This document shows, piece after piece, positions 46,168-56,114 of a stretch of 64,000 bases of DNA. The stretch is from Lepiota brunneoincarnata (lineage: Eukaryota; Basidiomycota; Agaricomycetes; Agaricales; Agaricaceae): assembly GCA_023014365.1 (NCBI GenBank), contig JAEBUN010000015.1:1108092-1172091 (forward strand), given 5' to 3'. Position numbers and translations under genes: made by a program. Each line of letters begins with the position of its first letter. Position 1 is the stretch's first letter. The notes beneath the pieces were generated by a model. That model did not search any database. It was not told where the DNA came from and was given only the letters and a program-made list of their open reading frames with translations.

Positions 46168-47657
46168 TAGGGGTGCTGAAGTTCGGTTCAGAAGTTTGGT
46201 TCAAACCTGAACCTCATGAACTGAACCTAAAAGTTCAGTCCAGTTCAGGTTCAGGTTCAGCCCCTGGCCTGTTGGTTCGGTTCATGGTTCAGGCTCAAAA
46301 ATGATGGGCCTGAACACATTCGAACTGATAAGTTAGAGCCTTGCAGTAAATACAACAATTTACAACAATTTTCCCCATAGAAATGGGAAGATTGATGTAT
46401 ATCTCGGGGACGACTGCAGGGATTGGCAAGCGGCTTTCGCTGTTCAATAGCCCCTGCTGACACCTCTTGAACGCGCCACTTCATGCCCCAATTGACCCAC
46501 CCCTTCCCTTGTCATCGCTGTCAACATTGCCTAGATTCATTCCTCATTTCGTAATCTCACACTGCACCATTCCTCTTATTACTACCACCGTTTGATGCGC
46601 ATCTTTAAGGGCTTTCCAACGCCATATTGCACATTCTGGGAAACACTCTTTCAGTGAAGTAAAACACGTTTTCCTTGCTGATCACCATCCCCACACAGAT
46701 GTCTCTGTTCTGGGGCCATTCCTCAACGCCTTGGGATACAGTAACTTACATCTGGAAGGTCTCTCCCGTGCCTTTCCAACAAGCCCACTCACGTCCGGTT
46801 GCGCTTGGCGGTTGTCTCGCAAATTGAGGATCTTTGTTGTCTCATCACTTTCCCTCCTTGCAGGGCTTCTGGGCCCACTGCCTTGCTTCAACATGCTTGG
46901 GCTTATCTTTTTTATGTTGGAAATAAAAACCAATTGTGAGTGTCATGGTGCACAGGGGGTCCAAGCATTGACTGCTTGTCCCTATGATCACCCACCTCCC
47001 TGTGGTTTGGCTCCTGAGCATTTTATTTCTCTCATCCTCTATGTAAAAGGTAGCCAGCATGCCAGGATAGTTATCTACTCATTCTATTGTTCTGGCTTTA
47101 CTTTAAATACCATAGCAAGAATCCCCTGCAGTCTCAATTCTCACAGAGTCACACATACAAGTTTCTGAGGCTGTGAGTAGTCTTTATCACTTTCCTCTCA
47201 TGACTATTACTTATGTTGTCTGTAGAACAATTACCTGTCTTCTAACAGGTATAAAATACATCAGTTCTTGCATATATGAGTTTCTGAGGCTAATGATCAC
47301 TCATATTCTAACATTTTACTCTTATTCACCCTTCCTACCCTTCTTTGGTTATTTGTACCTGTTTTTTTCTTTTTTTGGAGGGGCTAATATATGTGTATGG
47401 AAAAGATGGTTACAAAACTGGACTTCTAGATGGAGGAGCAGAAGCAAAGGAATGGGAGCTCAAGGAATGGAACTTTGATTAGTTTATTGCCAATATAAAC
47501 ACTTTTTATAACATAGTACAAAAAAGTTCAAGTTCGAACCTGTTCGAACCCTGAACTGAACCTTCTGAACTGAGTTCAGAAGGTTCAGTTCAGGTTCAGG
47601 TTCAGGTTCAGGCTGAGGGGGTGCCGAACTGAACTGAACTGAACTTTGGCACCCCTA
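46168..47657 (+). mobile_element. Non-autonomous hAT element (deletion derivative)
   Basis: 1,490 bp with terminal inverted repeats TAGGGGTGC...GCACCCCTA and a perfect 8-bp target duplication CTCTCAGC (46160-46167, 47658-47665), diagnostic of hAT. The ends carry the same GGTTCAG-type subterminal repeats as the larger hAT at 42330. Near the right end a remnant of the transposase C-terminus survives (47400-47480: DGYKTGLLDG, EWNFD), matching 45660-45735. The interior is otherwise unrelated. It sits in dispersed-repeat copy 2; copy 1 at 34.7 kb shows the empty site. Confidence 0.95.
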
Positions 47658-47850
47658 CTCTCAGCCCTCACGAGACCATCTCCTGTTAGTCACGTGATAA
47701 CCAGAGGCTTACGCCTCCCAGCCGCCGTGTCCTCCGCAACCCAAACAATTGCCCACTGATTGTTTGCACATAACCTTCACACCTTCTTACCTAGATAAAT
47801 TACTCCCACTTTAACCTGCTAGATATAATGTGCGAAGAATTAACTTATCT
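47658..47850 (+). repeat. Dispersed repeat, copy 2 (right part)
   Basis: Continues from 46167 across the hAT insertion and matches 34730-34915. It keeps CG at positions where copy 1 has TG or CA. Confidence 0.75.
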
Positions 47851-48020
47851 TAGTCTAATGCTGTCGCTACATGAGCCAAGGCGGGTTAGGGCAACGGTTA
47901 AGTCCGAGCCCCTTCGCAAGGGCGAAACCCGCATAAATCCCCCCATCAATGGACAGCATTTGGTGTCTTTGGGTTCTTTGGGCCAGATTTGATACTATTT
48001 TCAGTGTTTCTTACAGGGGA

Positions 48021-50010
48021 TTAATGCTCACAAAGTGATATAATAGCACCCTCGAGGTTTTTGTTTTGATACCCAATCACATAATTTTTCCTTTCCTCCA
48101 TCAGCTCCTCCCTCAACATTTTTGCCTCTTCCAGGCTGATCGGGAACTCCTCAACCTCCTGAACCACTTTATCCCTCAATTCGACGGGCAATCGACTCAG
48201 TATACCATCACTTGAAGTGACGGTCCTCGCCCACCACTCCCGTTGCTGACATGGAATATTTGCGGTCGAGATGATTTTCACGTTTGGATCGACTAGGAAT
48301 AGGGCAAGAATTTTACGGTGGCCAGGTTTCGTCGGATCGGCGAGTTTGAAGGGCTGAACTTGGTGCTGAAGGATGTTGGGGAAAGTGACCAATCTGCCTT
48401 CACGCGTTTCGATACTACCTATATTTTGGATCGCCGCTTCTTCATTCCGCAGACCGAAGATAGGTTCGAGCCATCTATGATCTTCTTGTTCATAATATAC
48501 TCCATCATCAAGAGCAGACGATGCTTGACGGAAGGCAAGGTAGCTGGGGGTGATGTTTTCGTTGTCATAGTAGTAGATGGCGGTTGCACAGATATGCTCG
48601 TTCTTTGAAGCATAGGTAAAAATGGTCAGAAAACATAAGTATGGTAAAAAGGTTAAACACATACCATCTGACCTTCAGCATGCCACACGCCTCCACCATA
48701 CGCCGGTTTCTCTGGTGTAAGGTGGATGTTAGCCAATTTTACAATGATTTGCAGACCAGTTTTCCTATAATCGGCTTTCAAGTCAACCTTCTCGCCGGCT
48801 GGGCCGTTTGACTTATCATCGAGGGGCACAAAAGGCCCAGGTTCCGGCTGTACAATGAAATCGCACTTCTGTTGATCTTTCCACTCATATTCGCGTTCGT
48901 AAAAGTCGTATTCATCCTCGCCCTCTGCTCTTCTAGGTCCTTCTTTGTCTGCATATTCCTCTAGGCTGCCGTAATTGGCGTTAGCATATGCGATACGCCG
49001 CTGGAACTTGAAGGAGCGCAAGGGGGTCAATGTCGCATTCCAAAGGGGAATAACTCGAGCCAGGATTCTTTCGACGGCAGAGTACAAATGTCGGTGGTAT
49101 TTTTCGGGTGCAGGTTGTTAATATAACTAACAATCCTGTGCGTGACTCGGATCAAAAGAGCTATCTGACTCTTTAACGAAGGCCTACTTTGGAGTTTCAC
49201 CTGAAACATCAACGGCACAAGGCAGCCACTGAAATCTAGCACTATAAGGACTCTGCTTTTCCCAACTGTGCTTGGTCAAAGCTTGGCCCCCGGGCACCAC
49301 TTCTCCCTGCCCACAGCGCGTAATACAATTGTCAAGATTGGTGGTACCGTCCCTCAGGATACGCGACAAACCATATACCAGGGGAAAGAGGGAAGGGTGC
49401 ACAAGGTCGAGCACCATGTCATCCGAGCCGGGGTGCCAGTCTTTCTCTCGTTCCGGCACGTCCTCGAGCAGACGGACACCCGCTTTGAGGGCATCCCGCA
49501 AATCAGGCGAGATCGCAGTGTCCGATTTGACTACATCGCCGTTATAGACACTGACGAACCCTGTGGTCTTGTAGAGTTTAGCTTTGTACCTGAGTTCAGC
49601 GATACAATAATCAGCCATCTCCTCCGAAAAGCTGACTTCAGGACTCTGGAGAACCTCGGTCTTCCATGTCTGTGCGATTACATCATCGAACACCTTTCGT
49701 AGGAGCTTCAGTGACTTAAACGATGTGTAGATTTGATCCGAACGCGCACCTTGATCTCCCAGTCCTTTTTGTCGGTGACCTGGTTCATAAACTGGACCAT
49801 TGCAATTTCTCGCAGTGTGAGAACAAGCATTCTATTTGACTCCGCGTCCTTTCTCTTAGACCTCCAAGGCAAAATCTTGAGATCCTCATCCATTATATCT
49901 GGATCCAAAGTAGTCGCGAAGAGGCGCCGGGCACCCTTACTACCCTGCAGCTCGTAGCATATGTCCAATCCAAAACCTGGTAGAGGTGGCGGTCGAGAAG
50001 CGGAAGACAT
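48021..50010 (-). pseudogene. DUF4246 family protein with one frameshift
   Basis: Fungal DUF4246 (PF14033) protein of unknown function. ATG at 50010 (MSSASRPPPLPGFG). Exons 49750-50010, 49188-49705, about 48662-49135 and 48021-48609, with introns of 44, 52 and 52 bp. Family blocks in order: WHPGSDDMVLDLVHPSLFPL; SYINNLHP; SAVERILARVIPLWN; KLANIHLTPEKP then WHAEGQM; NEHICATAIYYYDNENIT; NILQHQVQPFKLADPTKPGH then RKILALFLVDP. The HxE and GHRKIL residues suggest an oxygenase-like pocket (inference). Between SYINNLHP and the next block a 1-bp frame change (about 49097-49105, near an A5 run) breaks the frame; a sequencing error there is a real alternative. Nearly full length. Confidence 0.8.
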
Positions 50011-50202
50011 GCTGAGATGATAGGTTCGGAGAGACCCCCGTTGTCTGTGATTTTTTTTATGGGGCAGAGATCAGCTGATGACCACTTTGGAAGACCATCA
50101 TTGGCTTGCGCGTCGTGCTTGTGCCATCAGGAGTACCCATTTCTGTTGGCACGGCCCCAGACACGGTATTCTGGCCCATGCTAATCGTGGGGACGGGAAT
50201 CC

Positions 50203-50586
50203 ATGGCCTTGAAAACTACACGCGGCTTGAAACCGCCTTCGAAGCCTAGAGCCGCTCCTGCTCGTCGAGTGGTACCCCCAGTAACTAGGGCTAATAACGA
50301 AAAAGGAACTTATCACCAGATCCAGAAACCACATATTGAAAGGATCATAACCACTGAGCACCGACCCCGAAGACTGGGAAATTTTGTCCCAACTGCTCCA
50401 CAGCTACATGAATGCGGTTCAGTGTTATGCTCCTTTACATACGACGTGAATAAGCCTTCCAACGAGCCTTTCAGCTTTTTCGACCGCTTGACTCCTGGAA
50501 CCAATGTGCAGACAATCGTTCTAGGGGTTGCACCGATAATCAGTTGCCTAACAAGACCTGGGGCTTATGAAAAATTAAAAAGGTAG
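50203..50586 (+). CDS. Hypothetical 127-residue protein
   Basis: ATG 50203 to TAG 50584-50586, single exon. Basic N-terminus (KTTRGLKPPSKPRAAPARR), then PHIERIITTEHRPRRLGNF and PFSFFDRLTPGTNV. No signal peptide or clear membrane segment, and no family recognised. It lies 190 bp upstream of the divergent DUF4246 gene. Composition is protein-like, but there is no independent support. Confidence 0.4.
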   Translation: MALKTTRGLKPPSKPRAAPARRVVPPVTRANNEKGTYHQIQKPHIERIITTEHRPRRLGNFVPTAPQLHECGSVLCSFTYDVNKPSNEPFSFFDRLTPGTNVQTIVLGVAPIISCLTRPGAYEKLKR

Positions 50587-51709
50587 CCCAGTGGAGCCGC
50601 CTCCTGAGGAAACATCATGACCTAGAAATCGCTAAGAGTTGGTGAATTTGCCCTGTACTCAGTACACCCCTAACCAGTATCAATCAACAACAGCGGGCCC
50701 ACCACGAACACACCTTATTCACGACCGCTATCTACACATGCAGCGGCCGCAACAAACAACCTCCAAGTAGCAAGATCAAACCCGAAAACGTTTCGGACGC
50801 CACTCTGACCGAGTGCATCCCAAAGGCCTTTACCTACCGGGAGAACCGAGTTTGCATAGTCCAATGGTCTCGTACTGCTTCTTACCGCTACCTGGTGCTT
50901 ACGCAATACCCGCCATCAACTTCCCCGAACGTTAATACTCCAGGCGCCAAAGCGAGCGCACAAGCCATGTATTAAACTGGTCTCTCAGGAACCGACCCCC
51001 GTGTTTCAAAGAGCTGTGGCGAGATTCGCGGGTTCTCAGGTTCCGCTCAAGAGTTAATTCTGGAACTCATGTGTTCCCATAGCCAAGTAAGTACCTATTT
51101 GATCCCTGTGTGGGTCCGTCGAGGACGGCGCGCCAACAGATTTGTTGGCGCTAATCAAGTTCCCACTGAAAGATCCAGAGAATCCTGTGGACCCGCTAGT
51201 CCCGCTGGAATATACTCATCCTCGCAGAGGGTCCCCCTAACGAGGGGGGGGGGGTCAGGAGGGCTCAGGAGTCGACTCCTAAACGTTGAGTGTTCAAAGC
51301 TATAATAAATAATAACATACGGTCGTTGAACCCCCTCCTCCGGTACGGATCACCCGAATTCCACATGGGTTGGAACTGCGGCCGTCCGTGCCCGCCCCAA
51401 ACCTGGGAATCCATAGCCGAATCACTGTCACGCTTGTATTTTCGCGAACAGAAAGCAGGTTGTTCGGTGATTAAGGATTATTCCTTTCGTCATTCAAGGT
51501 ATAAATAGGAATCATAATCCCTCAATGGGGGGTGAGGCCTTGAGGCGTGGAGTCCCTTCTAAAATACTCCTACTCTTGTCTATATCCGGTCAGTTGGGGT
51601 TGTTGCTGTTGGATACCGTACTGAGACTTAAAGGTCCGGTAAAAAATTTCTTCGTGTCCTGTCTGCCACCACCAACACCACCATTACCACCACCCAACTA
51701 TCTAGTAGC
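50587..51709. other. Gene-poor spacer upstream of the GH16 gene
   Basis: Short overlapping ORFs only. Contains a G10 homopolymer (51245-51254) within a GGGTCAGGAGGGCTCAGGAG context and an inverted-repeat-rich stretch around 51117-51135 (GTCGAGGACGGCGCGCC). The promoter of the gene at 51710 lies at its right end with a CCACCACC-rich leader (51668-51700). Confidence 0.45.
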
Positions 51710-53302
51710 ATGAGAACAAGAGCTCTTCTAGTGTTCCTGGGTACAGCCGCAACCCTCAGTAGCGTCCAAGCCGCGAGTTACACACGCATCCAGGACTTTT
51801 TCGGACCTTCCTTTTTCGATGACTGGGATTTCTACGATCACTGTATGTCCCATTCCATAGGTTCCAACAAAAGAAAAAAAACATTGATAAATGTGCATAG
51901 ATGACAATACCATGAACGGAGATGTCAAGCACGTTCACTACCCTCCCCAACCGTAAATACTGCTAATCTTGGGCAAAAAAACAGCTTCGTGTCAGCCGCC
52001 AACGCAAGTCAACGCCGTCTCGCATACATCGACGAGCAGACAAACCACGCAATCATACGCGTCGATAATACGACTTTCGTTCCATGGAATTCCAAGCGAG
52101 ATTCTGTGAGGATTTCAACGAAGGGGAGGTATTGGATTGGGTCGGTGTGGGTGGTGGATGTTTGGCATGCGCCGTATGGGGTAAGTGTGTATATGTGGCT
52201 TGCGGTTTTCTTGGGCCGAAGTTCACCAATCCTGTGTTTTTTTCTCTTTGCGGATCTTCGGGTAGTGTTCGGTTTGGCCTGCGATGTACGTTCGTATTTT
52301 GTTTGTTGGAATGCGCGCGCGCGTGTGTGCATGTTGCTAACTGTGCACAGATGGACTTTTGCTCCAGGTACTACTTGGCCTGCAGGCGGGCAAGTCAACC
52401 CCTCCTTTCCGAAATTGTCTTCGCGTCTCGCTCAACGCCATTCACACAGAGAAATCGACATTTTCGAGGGCGTCAACCTCTCACCCTCCTCGCAAATGGG
52501 CTTACACACCATTCAAGGCTGTACCCAAGTTTCCCCCACCCAAACGAGTAAAATCATCAACGGGACAAACTGCGAAGGCGGAGCAGGGTGTATCGTCACC
52601 AACGACAACCCAGCAGGATATGGTGAGGCATTCGCAAAGGCAGGTGGGGGCATGTTTGTGACCGAGTTGGCGGAGAATGGTGTTTCGTAAGTGTTTTTTT
52701 TCGCCAGTTGTTTATATGGGATAGGATTCCGAAATGCTTGACTGATATGCGCGGGGACATAGTATCTGGTTCTTTTCGAGGCAGAATGTACCGGATGTGT
52801 TGAAGAATAATGCGAGCACGATCGATACGTCGACTTTTGGCACACCGATGGGTAACTGGCCTGCGACTGGATGTATCATGGACCGATTCTTCTTGCCACA
52901 GGCGCTGACTTTTGATATTACACTCTGTGGGGGTGGGTGTTTGGTTGTTTGTTTGTTTCTTCGCGACTATAGGCTGATGAAGGCGGAATAGATTTTGCTG
53001 GTTCGCCGCAGTTCTTCCCGCAGACATGTCCCGGGAACTGCTACCTCGACTACGTGATCAACAACGGGACGTCACAGTACGCCAATGCATACTTTGATGT
53101 GGGATATGTGCGGGTGTTTTCGAATGACTCCTCCCCATCATCATCATCATCAGTAGGTGGCGGTGGTGGTGGGGGTTCCGGATCAGGAGGATCGGCTAAT
53201 AACAGTAACGGTGGAACGTCTGGTGGATATAGAGTAAGACCGGTGGGAGGACTCGCGGGGGTGGCAGCTGTGGCGATGGGGTTGGTGTCTTTTGTTCTTT
53301 AG
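51710..53302 (+). CDS. GH16 family endo-beta-glucanase, secreted, GPI-anchored type
   Basis: Laminarinase-like glycoside hydrolase 16 that would cut beta-1,3(4)-glucan at the cell surface. Seven exons: 51710-51842, 51996-52180, 52266-52285, 52351-52389, 52450-52686, 52763-52932, 52992-53302; phases agree and give 364 residues. Signal peptide MRTRALLVFLGTAATLSSVQA cleaved near residue 21. Family block GSVWVVDVWHAPYG, then CSVWPAIWTFAPG from a 20-base exon and GGEIDIFEGVN with the catalytic E-x-D-x-x-E (Glu nucleophile and acid/base). Cysteine-rich C-terminal half (GCIMDRFFLPQ, FFPQTCPGNC). A Ser/Gly-rich linker (residues about 300-335) and hydrophobic end GLAGVAAVAMGLVSFVL suggest a GPI signal. 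Intron 4 uses a GC donor. Intact. Confidence 0.93.
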
Positions 53303-54137
53303 AGCTTGTTTGCCAGAAGATGTGCGTTGGAGCACTTTATGCGGGCTGGATCTCCTCAACTGCACTTTGCGGGACGGGAAAAATCACGTGGGAGGCGGAG
53401 TGTTTGAACTTTGAAGGTGTGATTAACCTTGCGAACAAGAAGCATGCGGTTAGCTAGCCGATGTCCTTGCGCAAGTTTCGATGTCGGAAATGGAGATTCA
53501 AACAGATACATACCCTGTCAACCGATAACTTCCAGCGTCGAGACGTGTTTGGTATCCAGGTATCCGCAGTAGAGGCTTGATTGATCTGCTACCTCAATTG
53601 AGAAGACTTGTCCAGTGACTATTCTAAGAGACGTAGCCATCGCGAAGATGCGTCATATGCACGACTGGTGACTTGGCTATGGGAGAAACTTTGAGGGTGT
53701 TTCATCTGATAGTAATCGGGTAATCGGGAGGTGTGATGTGTAAGGTCCGGGCGGTACGCAGGGCTCTGAAACTGCCGAACAAATGTACTGGGTGCAAGCG
53801 CTCGGAATCAGGGCGCTGATTCATAGAATCTGCCTGGTCTGCAAGCATCAAGTGGTGAAATTTGCAAATGTGGTGACATGACACTTGGTGATGGATGTTG
53901 GTTGGTTGATCAGCTGGACGGTTGCCTAGACTGTCCGCTTGTAGGCGTTGGGCTAGTGGCCATTGGTGGCCAGGAGCGGGTGTGCTTGTATGCTGGCGAA
54001 TGTGACCCGAATAGTAGAAGTGGCATGAAGAGATAGAGAGAGGAGAGCAAGGGGCAGGAATGGAGAGATGATGTGACAGATTGTTGCTGTGCTGCGAGCA
54101 AGCGTCTCTTTTCTTCTCTTTCCCTTCCCTCTCTTCA
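53303..54137. other. Spacer between GH16 and the Dma1-like gene
   Basis: Holds the GH16 3' flank and the promoter/leader of the gene at 54138; a CTCTCTTCCCTTCCCTCTC-type pyrimidine leader precedes its ATG (54105-54136). The minus-strand ORF 53702-54172 runs antisense across this leader and has no recognisable family. Confidence 0.5.
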
Positions 54138-56114
54138 ATGGAAAGCGAGTCTCCTCCTCCTCGCACAACCATTCTTAGCTCTTTTCTGCGCGGAAGACCC
54201 CGTAACTCTTCCCAGTCTCTCCCACCAGATCATCCCCGTGAGCTCTCTCCTCCACCCCCGCACCCGCCCTCACCGGCCCCACACGCATCCCGTGCACGTC
54301 GCCAGCAGACTGCCAACGGTCCATCTCCAACTCCCAATTCCCTTCAGCCATCTGCCTCCCAGCCACAACCCTCTTCAAACATATCCGGTCTGGCTCTATC
54401 ACACATGCTTAGACGCCGCAGATCAGCCGGCAATGTCGCTGCTCAACAGGCCCAGCAGGCCCAGCAACAGGCACACCCTCCCCCCCAGCAGCAGCTCAGC
54501 GCAACTACCCAGGCTGCCCTCTCACTAGCCTCCTACTCCGTCGGGCCATCCCACAACACCAACTCAAACCGCGCTGCCTCCGATCCATCATCATCAGCAG
54601 TCCCCCCGCCCCCAACCGTCCCAAACCCCAACCCCAACGCACCATCGCATCGCATCCGTCTCGTCCCTCATCTCGACACCCGCCGCTCCCTTCGCTTCGA
54701 TGCCATAGGCAGGGATCTCCGCGAAGGCGATACCGCCCTTCGCATCGGTCGCTTCACCGACCGCACAGGCCTCGGTCTCGCTGCCGTCAATTCCCTCAAC
54801 TCAAACAAGCTTGCTTTTCGATCCAAGGTCGTTTCCCGTGCCCATGCTGAAATATGGGTCGAGTCTGGTGGCAAGTTTTACATTCGCGATACGAAAAGCT
54901 CCAGTGGGACCTTTTTGAACCACGTTCGCCTGAGTGTTGCAAACACGGAGAGCCGACCTTTCCAACTCAAGGATGGTGACGTTCTCCAGCTCGGCGTCGA
55001 TTATCAAGGCGGCGCAGAGGATATTTACAAGAGTGTTAAAATTCGAATTGAGATTGGAAGGGAATGGCAGGCCAGCGTTAATGCTTTCAAGTGCGCTCCT
55101 CCAACATATTTTCCTCTCCATTCGCTGATTTCACCCCTTCGTCTAGTACCGCCGCATTCAAAAACCTCAAAGCCCTCGCTCTCCCCGTACCCACCGGTAA
55201 TCTTCCCCCGCCCAGTCAGGGCAAGCTGAAATCGCTAGGCATCCCTGACTGTTGTATCTGTATGACTTGTTGACACTTCTCACGCCGGCCCCCTTTCTGA
55301 CTTTTTAACAGGTCTTTTTAGTGTCACCATACGCCAAGCCCTCTTCATAGCCCCTTGCTCCCACACTTTTCACTATAAATGTATTAGACCCATCCTTGAA
55401 GCTCATCACCCTGCGTTCTCCTGTCCTCTCTGCCGAACGTTTGCAGACCTCGAGGAAGACGTCGAGGTGGACGAAGGGGACTGGGAGGTCGACCTCAGTG
55501 AGGAGGAATTGGGTGGTGGGGAGAAGAAAGAGGAGGGGGCCGCAACGAACATTAGAGCGACAGCCCCACCCGGCCCGGGTGGTACTGGTGGGGGCGGCGA
55601 TGATGATGTTGAGATGGAAAACGAAGCTGAGGGTGGTGGTGTTCTTGTGAATCGGAGGAGAAATCCGAGCGTATTACCTGAAGTCCCTGAGCCTGAAGAT
55701 GCAGGGGCCGGCAGCAATCCAGGCAAGGGCTTACCTACTCTCGACCACGTTCAGGGCTTCTCGTATTCATGTGATAATTGTATAGGTGCGACAGGTGCCG
55801 ATGAACCAATCCAGTTCTCCGGCGAGGATGATGTTGACTCGGATGTGGGGATGAATATGAACGCACAGCTCGCTACTGCAGATAATTTCGCGACGAATAT
55901 GGTTGTACCGGTTGCTGCTGGTACTGGTAACTATTGGGGTAGTCCTGGTGCAGGATCGAGTGCGTCTGCGCGCGGAGATTCGCCTATTCCAATTAGCTTG
56001 GGTGGTGGTGGAATGATTGGCATAGCGGTGGGCGAGCCCGGAATGGAGGACGTAGGAGTCGTGGATGGGGGGGTGATGGATGGAGAGACGGTTAGTGGGA
56101 AGAGGAAACGATAA
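54138..56114 (+). CDS. dma1: Dma1/CHFR-type E3 ubiquitin ligase (FHA + RING)
   Basis: FHA-RING ligase of the yeast Dma1/Dma2 and animal CHFR/RNF8 type, which in other species ubiquitinates mitotic and septation targets. Exons 54138-55090, 55147-55259 and 55312-56114 (622 residues). Residues 1-170 are Pro/Ser/Gln-rich. The FHA domain (about 195-300) has LRIGRF, VVSRAHAEIW, KSSSGTFLNH and KDGDVLQLG, the phosphothreonine-binding residues. The RING-H2 (about 350-400) is CCIC, APCSHTFHYKC, CPLCR, followed by TFADLEEDVEV, a segment seen in Dma proteins. An acidic Gly-rich tail ends GKRKR. Intron 2 splits the RING at CIC. No lesions. Start chosen at the first ATG that keeps the frame. Confidence 0.93.

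Noticed and set aside
47880..47935. tRNA gene
   Set aside because: Only about 55 bases between the acceptor-like arms, with no proper anticodon arm or B box.
53702..54172. 156-codon minus-strand ORF
   Set aside because: Antisense to the leader and start of the Dma1-like gene, with no motif and low-complexity composition.
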